Shown one piece after another: positions 1 to 8,559 of a stretch of DNA of 64,000 nucleotides. The notes below the pieces were generated by a model. That model was not told the origin of the DNA. It ran no database searches and saw nothing but the letters and a program-made list of their open reading frames with translations. Within the stretch, counting starts at the first letter, position 1; every line of letters begins with the position of its first letter. Both the position numbers and the translations under genes were made by a program. Source of the stretch: Billgrantia azerbaijanica (GTDB lineage Bacteria; Pseudomonadota; Gammaproteobacteria; Pseudomonadales; Halomonadaceae); NCBI GenBank assembly GCA_004551485.1, contig SBLD01000007.1, positions 1 to 64,000 on the forward strand, in the 5' to 3' direction.

Positions 1-67
1 CGGAGTAAGTGCTTGGCGGCTCTTACTTTATGCACCAGGCGGAGGCCTATTTCCATTCTGTCGGTGA

Positions 68-442
68 GATTTCCGGGCTAGCTATCTTCTGGACACCAAT
101 TATATTCTCGGGCTGCTGAAATCATCCCCCAGGGTGCTGGAAGATGCTGCACGCCGTAATCTCAAGTCATTGGAATGCGGCTACAGTGCAATCACCCGCA
201 TGGAGTTGCTTGGCTTTCCTGGAATTCCCAGCGAGGAGTCGAAGCTCATCTCTCAGCGCCTCGGCGTACTGCGCTATTTCCCCCTGACCGAGCAGGTAGA
301 GGAGCGAACGATCGCTCTTCGGCAGTCCCGCAGGATCAAATTGCCCGACGCCATCATCGCGGCCACCGCCTTGGAGCATGACCTACAACTGCTGACCTTT
401 GATCAGAAGCTTGCTGCGATAATGTCCTCGATTGACAACTGA
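68..442 (+). pseudogene. PIN-domain (VapC-like) toxin, 5' end decayed
   Basis: The frame reads a PIN-domain ribonuclease of the VapC toxin family. The four family acidic positions are visible: Asp in YLLDTN (codons from about 83), Glu in ITRMELLG, Asp in KLPDAIIAATA and Asp in LLTFDQ. Reading in frame upstream, a stop lies at 65-67 and there is no ATG, GTG or TTG before the GTG at 134. A start at 134 would lose the first catalytic Asp, so the gene looks broken at its 5' end, or a frameshift separates it from its start. No antitoxin is recognisable in the 67 bases before it, but the window edge cuts that region. VapC toxins cleave RNA, often initiator tRNA. Family call fairly sure; loss of function is inference. 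Confidence 0.6.
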
Positions 443-475
443 TTGATATTACGCTGCTGTCAAAGGAACAAAGTC

Positions 476-1900
476 ATGGACGACTACCCCCAGATCCTCC
501 ATCACGGCGGCGCCGATGGCGTCACCGGCAGCTGCCACCGCCTGCAGGTCGCCCCCGACCGCGCCCTGCTCGTCGACTGTGGGCTGTTTCAAGGACAGGA
601 TGCCGACCACCTCGACAGCCTAGAGCAGCACCGCGTGCGCTTTTCCGTCGATGACGTGCTGGCGCTCGTCGTCACCCACGTGCACATCGACCACATCGGC
701 CGGCTGCCCTACCTGCTGGCGGCGGGCTATAAAGGGCCGATCCTCTGTTCGGTGCCCTCGGCCAAGCTGCTGCCGCTGGTCATCGAGGATGCGCTGAAGA
801 TCGGCTTCACCCGCGACCGCATGCTGATCGAGCGCTTCCTTACCGAGGTGGAGCATCGTCTGGTCGCGCTGGACTACAAGACCTGGCACACGGTCATCGA
901 CGACGAGCGTCACCGCCTGCGGGTGAAATTGCAACGTGCCGGGCACATCCTCGGCTCTGCCTACGTGGAGGTGGACAGCCTCGACAGGGCCGGTGGCAAC
1001 GCACAGCGCACCGTCTTCTCCGGCGACCTGGGCGCTCCCTATGCGCCGCTGCTGCCGGCGCCGCGTTCTCCCTACCGGGCCGATACCCTGGTGCTCGAGA
1101 GCACCTACGGCGACTGCTGCCATGAGGATCGTCGCCACCGCCGGGCGCGCCTCGAGGCCGCCATCGACCGTGCGCTCGAGAACGGCGGCACGGTGATCGT
1201 GCCCGCCTTCAGCATCGGCCGTACCCAGGAGCTGCTTTACGAGCTGGAGGGGCTGATCCACGGCGCGTGCGACGCGCGCTGGCGCGAGCTCGAGATCATC
1301 GTCGACTCGCCGCTCGCGGCGCGCTTCACCCGGGTCTACCGCGAGCTCAAACCCTGGTGGGACGCCGAAGCCCAGCGTCGGCTGCGCCGCGGCCGCCACC
1401 CGCTCAGCTTCGACAACCTCTATACCGTCGAGAGCCACGACGAACACGAACGCGCGGTCGACTACCTGGCGCGCACCCACCGCCCGGCGGTGGTGCTTGC
1501 AGCCAGCGGCATGGCCAGCGGCGGGCGCGTGGTCAACTACCTCAAGCGCATGCTGCCCGACCCGCGCCACGCCGTGCTGTTCATCGGCTACCAGGCCGCC
1601 GGCACCCCGGGGCGTGACATCCAGCGCTACGGCCCTCGGGGCGGCTGGGTGCAGCTCGACGGCGAACGCATCGACATCCGTGCCCGGGTGGAGACCGTCA
1701 GCGGCTACTCCGCCCACGCCGACCAGCACGACCTGCTCCACTTCGTCCAGCGTATGCGTCAACCGCCGCGCCACATCCGCCTGGTGCACGGCGAACCCGA
1801 TGCCCAGCGCGCGCTGAAAGCGGCCATCGAGGCCTGGGCCGCCCAGAGGAAGCTGGTGGTAACAGTCAGCAGCCTGGCGGTTACCGAAGCGAATGCCTGA
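476..1900 (+). CDS. MBL-fold/beta-CASP RNA-processing exonuclease
   Basis: 474-residue metallo-beta-lactamase-fold nuclease of the beta-CASP group (CPSF/RNase J-like), predicted to process RNA in the cytoplasm. Visible motifs in order: zinc-binding THVHIDHIG near residue 72, AGHILGSAYVEV, SGDLG, the beta-CASP segment VPAFSIGRTQELLYEL, DSPLAARFT, AASGMASGGRV, GYSAHADQHDLL and a final LVHGEPDAQ. The order of metal ligands is complete, so the enzyme should be active. I chose ATG 476 because it follows AAAGGAACAA at good spacing; a longer frame from 443 lacks a ribosome site. It stands alone between the PIN remnant and the secretion operon. The family is certain, the physiological RNA target unknown. 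Confidence 0.9.
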   Translation: MDDYPQILHHGGADGVTGSCHRLQVAPDRALLVDCGLFQGQDADHLDSLEQHRVRFSVDDVLALVVTHVHIDHIGRLPYLLAAGYKGPILCSVPSAKLLPLVIEDALKIGFTRDRMLIERFLTEVEHRLVALDYKTWHTVIDDERHRLRVKLQRAGHILGSAYVEVDSLDRAGGNAQRTVFSGDLGAPYAPLLPAPRSPYRADTLVLESTYGDCCHEDRRHRRARLEAAIDRALENGGTVIVPAFSIGRTQELLYELEGLIHGACDARWRELEIIVDSPLAARFTRVYRELKPWWDAEAQRRLRRGRHPLSFDNLYTVESHDEHERAVDYLARTHRPAVVLAASGMASGGRVVNYLKRMLPDPRHAVLFIGYQAAGTPGRDIQRYGPRGGWVQLDGERIDIRARVETVSGYSAHADQHDLLHFVQRMRQPPRHIRLVHGEPDAQRALKAAIEAWAAQRKLVVTVSSLAVTEANA

Positions 1901-1952
1901 AAAGGGGCCGGAATGCCCGCCATAACGCCCCTACCCCGGGGAAAGGCATTTC

Positions 1953-1961
1953 TGGTATCCT
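1953..1961 (+). promoter_or_regulatory. Possible extended -10 promoter of the type I secretion operon
   Basis: TGG followed by TATCCT resembles an extended -10 element (TGnTATAAT) about 70 bases before the exporter gene. No good -35 is seen, so this is a weak call based on motif alone. Confidence 0.25.
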
Positions 1962-2030
1962 GCGGCGATCCATTCCGCGTACGATTCTTCGCGATTCCAA
2001 CGTCGCTCTCTTGCAACGGTGACCCGCCAC

Positions 2031-3824
2031 ATGGCAAAGCAACAGGACGCCACCGACCTCCAGCGTGCGCTCAAGACGTGCCGGAGTTCGTTCGTATCAG
2101 TGGGCTTTTTCAGCATGTTCGTGAACGTTCTCATGCTGGTGCCGCCAATGTACATGCTGCAGGTCTACGACCGGGTGCTCTCCACCCAGAGCGGCGAGAC
2201 GCTGCTGATGCTCACCCTGGTGGTGGTCTTCCTGTTCATGGTCATGGGCGGGCTGGAGCTGGTGCGCTCGCGCATGCTGGTGCGCGTCGGCAACCGCCTG
2301 GATACCGGCATCAACGCCCGGCTCTACAGCGCCATGTTCCGCCGTAGCGTGATCAGCCAGGGCCAGCAGTCGGCACAGCCGCTGAGCGACCTCACCAACC
2401 TGCGCCAGTTCCTGACCGGCAACGGCCTGTTCGCCTTCTTCGACGCTCCCTGGGTGCCGGTCTACCTGGCGGTGCTCTTCCTGTTCCACCCCTGGCTCGG
2501 CTTTTTCGCCACCGGGGCCGGCATCGTGCTGCTGACGCTCGCCATCGCCAACGAGAAGGCCACCAAGAACCTGCTCGCCGAGGCCAACAACGAGCACATC
2601 CAGGCGCAGAACCTCGCCAACTCCAACCTGCGCAACGCCGAGGTGCTGCACGCCATGGGCATGCTGCCCGGCATCATGGGGCGCTGGGCCAGCAAGCACC
2701 ACGAGTTCCTGGCCAAGCAGTCCCAGGCCAGCGACCGTGCCGGCGCACTGACCAACACCTCCAAGGTGCTGCGCCTGCTCGCCCAGTCGATGATCCTCGG
2801 CCTGGGCGCCTGGCTGGTGCTGCGCAACGAGATGACGCCAGGCATGATGATCGCCGGCTCGATCATCATGGGCCGGGCGCTGGCGCCCATCGACCAGATG
2901 ATCGGCAGCTGGAAGGGCTTCGTCTCGGCGCGCGGCGCCTACGGCCGCCTCAATGAACTGCTGACCCAGATCCCCGCCGAGCAGCGCCGCATGTCGCTGC
3001 CCGCCCCGCACGGCGACGTCGCCATCGAGAGCGTGGCCGCCGCGCCGCCCGGGGTGCGGATGGCCACCATCCGCGGCGTCAACTTCGCGGTGCCGCGCGG
3101 CGAACACGTCGGCATCATCGGCCCGAGTGCCGCCGGCAAGTCGACGCTCGCCCGCGTGCTGCTCGGCATCTGGCCCGCCCAGGTGGGCAACGTGCGCCTC
3201 GACGGCGCCGAGATCGGTCACTACAACCGCGACGAGCTCGGTCCCTACATCGGCTACCTGCCCCAGGACATCGAACTGTTCGACGGCACCATCAGCGAGA
3301 ACATCGCGCGCTTCGGCGAGGTCGATGCCGAGAAGGTGGTGGCGGCCGCCAAGAAGGCCGGCGTGCACGAGATGATCCTCGAACTGCCCAACGGCTACGA
3401 CACCTACATCTCCTCGACCAGCGGTGCGCTCTCCGGCGGCCAGCGTCAGCGCGTGGGGTTGGCCCGGGCGCTCTACGGCGACCCGGTGCTGGTGGTGCTC
3501 GACGAGCCCAACTCCAACCTCGACGACGCCGGTGAGCGCGCGCTCGCCGGCGCCATCCAGCAGCTCAAGGCCGAGGGCGCGACGCTGTTCGTCATCAGCC
3601 ACCGCACCAGCGTGCTCAAGAACATGGACAAGCTGCTCGTCATGAAGGAGGGCCAGGTGAGCATGTTCGGGCCGCGCGACCAGGTGCTCGCCCAGTTCGC
3701 CAAGAAGGGGCCCCAGCGCCAACAGGTGGCACAGGCCGCCTCCAACGCGCGCCTGGCCGCCATCCGCGGCGGCCGCCCGGATGCCGGCGCCGCGGGCAGC
3801 AGCAACCCCGAGGAGCAGAAGTGA
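2031..3824 (+). CDS. Type I secretion ABC exporter (permease/ATPase, PrtD/AprD type)
   Basis: 597-residue inner-membrane ABC exporter that powers one-step secretion of unfolded proteins from cytoplasm to outside. The N-terminal half has about six membrane segments (residues 20-300). The ATPase half shows Walker A GPSAAGKST, signature LSGGQRQRVGLARAL, Walker B LVVLDEPNSNLD and H-loop ISHRTS. Length and the lack of an N-terminal C39 peptidase-like domain match the protease/lipase/S-layer exporter class (PrtD, AprD, HasD, SapD). ATG 2031 is preferred over GTG 2019; neither has a strong ribosome site. It overlaps the adaptor gene by one base (TGATG), showing an operon. Its likely substrates are the DUF4214/RTX proteins further along (inference). 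Confidence 0.93.
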   Translation: MAKQQDATDLQRALKTCRSSFVSVGFFSMFVNVLMLVPPMYMLQVYDRVLSTQSGETLLMLTLVVVFLFMVMGGLELVRSRMLVRVGNRLDTGINARLYSAMFRRSVISQGQQSAQPLSDLTNLRQFLTGNGLFAFFDAPWVPVYLAVLFLFHPWLGFFATGAGIVLLTLAIANEKATKNLLAEANNEHIQAQNLANSNLRNAEVLHAMGMLPGIMGRWASKHHEFLAKQSQASDRAGALTNTSKVLRLLAQSMILGLGAWLVLRNEMTPGMMIAGSIIMGRALAPIDQMIGSWKGFVSARGAYGRLNELLTQIPAEQRRMSLPAPHGDVAIESVAAAPPGVRMATIRGVNFAVPRGEHVGIIGPSAAGKSTLARVLLGIWPAQVGNVRLDGAEIGHYNRDELGPYIGYLPQDIELFDGTISENIARFGEVDAEKVVAAAKKAGVHEMILELPNGYDTYISSTSGALSGGQRQRVGLARALYGDPVLVVLDEPNSNLDDAGERALAGAIQQLKAEGATLFVISHRTSVLKNMDKLLVMKEGQVSMFGPRDQVLAQFAKKGPQRQQVAQAASNARLAAIRGGRPDAGAAGSSNPEEQK

Positions 3825-5206
3825 TGGCCGACGAGAAAGATCGCCAGGCGGTGGCCCAGCAACCCGAAATCGACGTCACCCCGGGACCGCAGACCCTCGA
3901 CGGCGAATACGCCGAGAAGCTGCCCACCAGCGACAAGGGCTACCGCCGGCTCGGGCTGCTCATCCTGCTGATCGCCTTCGGCGGCTTCGGCACCTGGGCG
4001 CTCACCGCCTCGCTCGCCGTGGCCGTGGTCGCGCCGGGCAGCGTCTCCATGGAGTCGTTCAAGCGCACCGTCCAGCACCTCGAGGGTGGCATCGTCAAGA
4101 ACCTCCTCGTTGAGGACGGCGACAGCGTGGAGGCCGGCGAGGCGCTGGTCGTGCTCAGCGACACCCAGGCCCGCGCCCAGCTCGACATCGCCCGCTCCCA
4201 GTACCTGATCAACCGCGCCATGGAAGTGCGGCTGCTCGCCGAGCAGGAGGGGGCCGAGTTCCTCGCCTTCCCCGAGGAGCTCACCGACAGCGACCGGCCA
4301 CGCGTGCAACAGGTGATCGCCGTGCAGCAGAGCCTGTTCCTGGCGCGTCGTGAATCCCTGCAGGGCGCACTGCAGTCCCTCGACGAGCAGATCAACCAGA
4401 TGCGCCAGCAGATCGAGGGGCTGGAAGCGCAGATCGATATCAACACACGTCGCGTCAGCTCATTGCGCGCCGAAGCGGAAGACTTCCGCTCGCTGTATCG
4501 CGAGGGCCTGGGCGACAACCAGCGCCTGCGTGAACTGGAGCGCCAGATGCTCGAGTACGAAGGCCGCATCGCCGAGCACCGCTCGCGGATCGCCAGTCTC
4601 AAGTCGCAGATCAGCGAGAACCGGCTGCAGAAGGAAGTGCGCCGCCAGGAGTTCCAGTCCGAGGTGGGCGAGCAGCTGCGCCAGGCCCAGGCGCAGATCG
4701 CCGAAGCCGAGGAGCGCATCACCGCACTCTCCGACCAGGTACGCCGCACCGTCATCACGGCGCCCGTCTCCGGCACCGTGGTGGGGCGTCAGGTCCACAC
4801 CGTGGGCGCGGTGATCCGCCCCGGCGATGCCATCATGGACATCGTGCCGGCCGGCGACGGCTTCGTGGTGGAGGCGCGCATCCCCAGCCGCGACATCGAC
4901 AACATCTACCGTGGCCAGAAGGCCGAGATCCGCTTCTCCGCCTTCAACCAGCGCCTCACCAACATCATCGACGGCGAAGTCATCCACGTCAGCGCCGACA
5001 GCTTCGAGGACGAGGCCACCGGGCAACGCTACTACAAGGCACGGGTGCGGGTGAGCGAGGAAGGGCGCAAGGACATGACCGAGCAGATGCAGCTGCTCTC
5101 CGGCATGCCTGCCGAAGTGATGATCCGCACTGGCGAGCGCACCTTTGCCAGCTACATCGCCAAGCCGATCACCGACATGCTGTCACGCGCGATCAGGGAG
5201 GATTGA
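3824..5206 (+). CDS. HlyD-family type I secretion periplasmic adaptor
   Basis: 460-residue membrane fusion protein linking the ABC exporter to the outer-membrane channel. It has a cytoplasmic N-terminus, one membrane segment near residues 45-65 (LGLLILLIAFGGFGTWAL), a lipoyl/biotinyl half-motif (VQHLEGGIVKNLLVEDGD), a long coiled coil (about residues 130-300, rich in Glu, Gln and Arg heptads), a second lipoyl half (RRTVITAPVSGTVVG) and a beta-barrel C-terminal part ending GERTFASYIAKPITD. This is the PrtE/AprE layout. ATG 3824 overlaps the exporter stop by one base and its own stop overlaps the next ATG (TGATG at 5204-5208), so the three genes are translationally coupled. Confidence 0.94.
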   Translation: MADEKDRQAVAQQPEIDVTPGPQTLDGEYAEKLPTSDKGYRRLGLLILLIAFGGFGTWALTASLAVAVVAPGSVSMESFKRTVQHLEGGIVKNLLVEDGDSVEAGEALVVLSDTQARAQLDIARSQYLINRAMEVRLLAEQEGAEFLAFPEELTDSDRPRVQQVIAVQQSLFLARRESLQGALQSLDEQINQMRQQIEGLEAQIDINTRRVSSLRAEAEDFRSLYREGLGDNQRLRELERQMLEYEGRIAEHRSRIASLKSQISENRLQKEVRRQEFQSEVGEQLRQAQAQIAEAEERITALSDQVRRTVITAPVSGTVVGRQVHTVGAVIRPGDAIMDIVPAGDGFVVEARIPSRDIDNIYRGQKAEIRFSAFNQRLTNIIDGEVIHVSADSFEDEATGQRYYKARVRVSEEGRKDMTEQMQLLSGMPAEVMIRTGERTFASYIAKPITDMLSRAIRED

Positions 5207-7047
5207 TGGCACGACGCAACACCCCGGGCGGCCTGAACTGGCAGCGCTGCGCGCTGCTTCGCGCGATAAATCGCCCTCCCACAGCTGTAGTTGCCAACGA
5301 TAGCGGATTAGTTGTGGGAGGCCGGCTTCGCCGGGCGAAGGGAGCCGCAGGCTCCCCAAGCCTTTGGCAGCGCTGCGCGCTGCTTCGCGAGCTGAAGCTC
5401 CCTCCCACTATATCGATCACCGAAGCCGGCAATGTGGGAGGCCGGCTCTGCCGGGCGAAGGGAGCCGCAGGCTCCCCAAGCCTTTGGCAGCGCTGCGCGC
5501 TGCTTCGCGAGCTGAAGCTCCCTCCCACTATATCGATCACCGAAGCCGGCAATGTGGGAGGCCGGCTCCGCCGGGCGAAGGCGCCGTCAGGCGCCCAGCG
5601 GCTGGCGCTGACCGTGCCGGCCGTGCTGGCGGCGCTGCTGGCGCTGGCCCCCGTAGCGGCCGTTGCCCAGCAGGAAGATGACGTCCCCGCCGGCGAGCAG
5701 GCCGTGGCCGAGCTGGTCGCGCTCGACGACTACGGCGCCGGGAAGGCCAGCGACCTGCCGTCGCTGCCCGGGCTCTTCCAGCGCGCCCTCGAGCACGATG
5801 CCGAACTCGCCCGCCAGCGCTACCTGCTCGAGGCGACCGAGCAGGAGAGCGACCTGGCGTTTTCGCAGCTCCTGCCCCAGGTCAGCGCCACCGGCGGCTA
5901 TCTCTATCAGGACTCCACCAACATCCAGACCTCGCCGGACGACTTCGGCCTCGATCAGCCCGCCCAGCGCCCCGGCGAGATCGACGAGCACTACTGGCAA
6001 TTGAGTCTGCAGCAGCCGCTGTTCAGCCTGGAACGCTGGCGCGGCCTCGATCGTGCCGACGCCCAGATTGGCGCCGCCGAGCTGGACCTAGCCCTGGCCG
6101 AGCGCGACCTCGCACTCGCCGTGAGCGAAGCCTACGTCAACGCCTTCCTGGCCTCGCGCAAGCTCGGCCTGCTCGGTGCCCAGCAGGAATCGCTGGAGCT
6201 GCAGGTGCGCCAGGCCCGGCGCGCCTTCGAGCTCGGCGTGGGCGATCGCCTCAACCTGCTGGAGGCGCAGTCGCGGCTCGACCAGGCCATCGCCGATACC
6301 GTGCAGGCCGAGAACGAGCTCGACGATGCGCGCAGCGAGCTGGAGCGCCTGACCGGCGTGCTGCCGGACTTCGACGGCCGCCAGCTCGGCGATCTCTCGG
6401 CCGTGTCGCTGGAAACGAAGTGGGACGGCGAGCAGCAGTGGCTCGACAGGACCGGCAACAGCCTCGACGTGCAGCGCGCCGAGGCCGAGCGCGAGATCGC
6501 CGACAGCGACACCCGCGTGCGGCGCAGCGGCTACTTTCCCGAGCTCAACCTCAACCTGAGCTACAGCGATCGCGTCAGCGACGATGTGCTGCGCGAGAGC
6601 GAGGACTACCGCGCCGTCGTGGAACTCAACATGCCGATCTATCGCGGCGGCTATACCATGGCCAACGTGCGCCAGGGCGAGCTGCGCACCCGCGCCAGCC
6701 AGCAGGCCGTCGACCACCAGCGCAGCCTCGCCGCCCAGGAGGTGCGCACCCGCCTGCGCTCGCTCAGCGGCAGCGTGCGGCGCATGGCCGCCCTCGAGCA
6801 GGCCATCGCGTCCAGCGAGCTCTTCCTCGAGGCCGCCGAACGCGGCGAACAGCTCGGCCTGCGCGACCTCGTCGACGTGCTTGACGCCCGTGCCAGTCTC
6901 TACGACCAGCGCATCCAGTACGTCGATACCCTCGGCAGCTACGTGCTGGACCGCCTGATGCTGCAGACGGCCGTCGGCGAGCTCGACAGCGAAGACCTGG
7001 CGCAAAGCATGGCCCTGCTGAGCCGCATCGCCGGTGCAGCCCCCTGA
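5206..7047 (+). CDS. TolC-family outer-membrane channel with repeat-extended N-terminus
   Basis: 613-residue TolC-like channel completing the type I secretion system. The mature part has the internally duplicated TolC fold, with helices such as AEREIADSDTRVRRSGYFPELNLN and the late LGLRDLVDVLDARASLYD. The signal peptide hydrophobic core (LALTVPAVLAALLALAPVAA) begins only near residue 133. Residues 13-130 are encoded by three palindromic repeat units that stay in frame. ATG 5206 overlaps the adaptor stop, which argues for it as the ancestral start. A GTG at 5554, inside the last repeat and in frame, would give a normal signal peptide with an RLRRAK n-region and may be the working start. Function sure, start unsure. 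Confidence 0.88.
   Translation: MARRNTPGGLNWQRCALLRAINRPPTAVVANDSGLVVGGRLRRAKGAAGSPSLWQRCALLRELKLPPTISITEAGNVGGRLCRAKGAAGSPSLWQRCALLRELKLPPTISITEAGNVGGRLRRAKAPSGAQRLALTVPAVLAALLALAPVAAVAQQEDDVPAGEQAVAELVALDDYGAGKASDLPSLPGLFQRALEHDAELARQRYLLEATEQESDLAFSQLLPQVSATGGYLYQDSTNIQTSPDDFGLDQPAQRPGEIDEHYWQLSLQQPLFSLERWRGLDRADAQIGAAELDLALAERDLALAVSEAYVNAFLASRKLGLLGAQQESLELQVRQARRAFELGVGDRLNLLEAQSRLDQAIADTVQAENELDDARSELERLTGVLPDFDGRQLGDLSAVSLETKWDGEQQWLDRTGNSLDVQRAEAEREIADSDTRVRRSGYFPELNLNLSYSDRVSDDVLRESEDYRAVVELNMPIYRGGYTMANVRQGELRTRASQQAVDHQRSLAAQEVRTRLRSLSGSVRRMAALEQAIASSELFLEAAERGEQLGLRDLVDVLDARASLYDQRIQYVDTLGSYVLDRLMLQTAVGELDSEDLAQSMALLSRIAGAAP
5241..5580 (+). repeat. Three in-frame palindromic repeat units inside the tolC-like gene
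   Basis: Units at 5341-5460 and 5461-5580 are 120 bp long and differ at one base only (5449 T, 5569 C). A diverged first unit lies at 5241-5340. Each unit holds short inverted repeats: CCTCCCAC with GTGGGAGG, GGAGCCGCAGGCTCC, GCCGGCTCCGCCGGGC, and a GC-rich GCAGCGCTGCGCGCTGC. 120 bp is 40 codons, so the unit leaves the frame intact. They look like REP/BIME-type intergenic elements that have landed in a coding region. Confidence 0.9.
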
Positions 7048-7072
7048 AGGCTCTTTCCCTGACGACACCACC

Positions 7073-8449
7073 ATGCGCCCAATGAGTACCTCCAGCGATT
7101 GGCTGCGGCGGGGCATGCGCACCTTCGACGCGGCCATCGCCCTGGCGGTCGCCTGGGCGCTGATGACCTGGCTGCCGCACCTCGACCACACCGACAGCAC
7201 CGAGTACCCGCTGCTGATCGTGACCGGCAGCCTGCTGCTGCCAGCCTGCGGCGAGCTGCTCGGCCTCTACCAGCCGTGGCGCGGGCGCAGCCTCTACACC
7301 ATGCTTGGCGTCTATGCGCTGAGCTGGCTCGCCACCATCGTGCTGCTGAGCCTGCTGCTGGTGGCGACCCAGAGCACCCAGACCTTCTCGCGTCTGTGGA
7401 TGGGCACCTCTGCCCTCTCGGTGTTGCTGATCGGCAGCCTCCTGCGCGCGGCGCTCTACCGCTACCTGCGTTACCTGCGTGCCACCGGCCACAACCTCAA
7501 GCGCGTGCTGCTGATCGGGCCGGCGACGAACATCCGGCGCCTGGAAGAGCGTCTCGCCCAGATGCCCTATGTCGGCTACAGCGTGGCGCAACGGCTCACG
7601 GACGATGGCAGCGAGGCCATGTGCGCCGCCATCAAGGCGCTGGCCCAGGAGAGCGTCTTCCGCCGCGACTTCGACGAGGTGTGGCTGAGCTATCCCCTGG
7701 CCGAAGGGGAGAAGGTGCGCGAGCTGGCGGGAGAGCTGGTGGCGGTGCCGGCCAGCGTGCGCTACTTCCCCGACCTCTCGGACGTCCGCCTGCTCAACCA
7801 TCGCATGGCCCAGGTGGCCGGCATGTACTCGCTGGACCTCAACTACAGCCCGCTCAACGGGCCGATGCGCTTCATCAAAGCCGCCGAAGACCGGCTGCTC
7901 GGGGTGGCGCTGTTCCTGCTGTTCCTGCCCGTCATGCTGGTCATTGCGGGACTCGTGCGCTGGCAGATGGGCAGTCCGGTGCTGTTCAAGCAGTATCGCC
8001 ATGGGCTGGATGGGAAACAGTTCAGGATCTACAAGTTTCGCACGATGCGTCACCATGAGACGCACGGAACCACGCAGCAAGCCCAGTTCGCGGATCCTCG
8101 CGTTACCCCCCTGGGAGCATTCTTGCGTCGCACCAGCCTGGATGAACTTCCCCAGCTCTACAATGTCCTGCAAGGACGTATGTCTCTGGTCGGGCCGCGC
8201 CCGCACGCGATGGACCAGAACGATCATTTCAAAGACGAAATCGAAGCCTACATGCAGCGGCACCGTGTCAAACCCGGCATGACCGGCTGGGCCCAGGTCA
8301 ACGGGCTGCGCGGTATCACCATGGACACCCGCGATATGCACAAGCGCGTCGAGTACGACTTCTACTACATCGACAACTGGTCGCTGGGCCTGGACCTCAA
8401 AATCCTGGCCATGACCATCACCCGGGGCTTCATCAACCAGCAGCCGTGA
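7073..8449 (+). CDS. Undecaprenyl-phosphate sugar-1-phosphate transferase (initiating, WcaJ/PHPT type)
   Basis: 458-residue inner-membrane enzyme that starts repeat-unit synthesis by moving a hexose-1-phosphate, usually glucose, from UDP-sugar to undecaprenyl phosphate. About four membrane segments lie in the first 150 residues, followed by a Rossmann-like middle region (RVLLIGPATNIRRLEE), one more membrane segment near residue 285, and the bacterial sugar transferase domain with FRIYKFRTMR, TSLDELPQLYNVL and MSLVGPRPHA. Starts at ATG 7073 or 7082 are both possible; an upstream GTG at 7034 overlaps the tolC gene. It opens the polysaccharide cluster. Donor sugar cannot be read from sequence. 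Confidence 0.9.
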   Translation: MRPMSTSSDWLRRGMRTFDAAIALAVAWALMTWLPHLDHTDSTEYPLLIVTGSLLLPACGELLGLYQPWRGRSLYTMLGVYALSWLATIVLLSLLLVATQSTQTFSRLWMGTSALSVLLIGSLLRAALYRYLRYLRATGHNLKRVLLIGPATNIRRLEERLAQMPYVGYSVAQRLTDDGSEAMCAAIKALAQESVFRRDFDEVWLSYPLAEGEKVRELAGELVAVPASVRYFPDLSDVRLLNHRMAQVAGMYSLDLNYSPLNGPMRFIKAAEDRLLGVALFLLFLPVMLVIAGLVRWQMGSPVLFKQYRHGLDGKQFRIYKFRTMRHHETHGTTQQAQFADPRVTPLGAFLRRTSLDELPQLYNVLQGRMSLVGPRPHAMDQNDHFKDEIEAYMQRHRVKPGMTGWAQVNGLRGITMDTRDMHKRVEYDFYYIDNWSLGLDLKILAMTITRGFINQQP

Positions 8450-8475
8450 GCGCGGGTGCCACCTCGGGGCAGTAG

Positions 8476-8484
8476 TGCTATCAT
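8476..8484 (+). promoter_or_regulatory. Possible extended -10 before manC
   Basis: TGC followed by TATCAT in the 110-base gap before the mannose-1-phosphate guanylyltransferase gene resembles an extended -10. No convincing -35 is seen. Confidence 0.25.
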
Positions 8485-8559
8485 CGCGAACCAATTCAAC
8501 GGTGCGGAGTCACCGCGGCGCGGGGAACGCCTGAATCACTCATCATCACGGAGGACGCA

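Noticed and set aside
5241-5580. CRISPR array
   Set aside because: Units are contiguous 120-bp tandem copies without unique spacers, and no cas gene is present.
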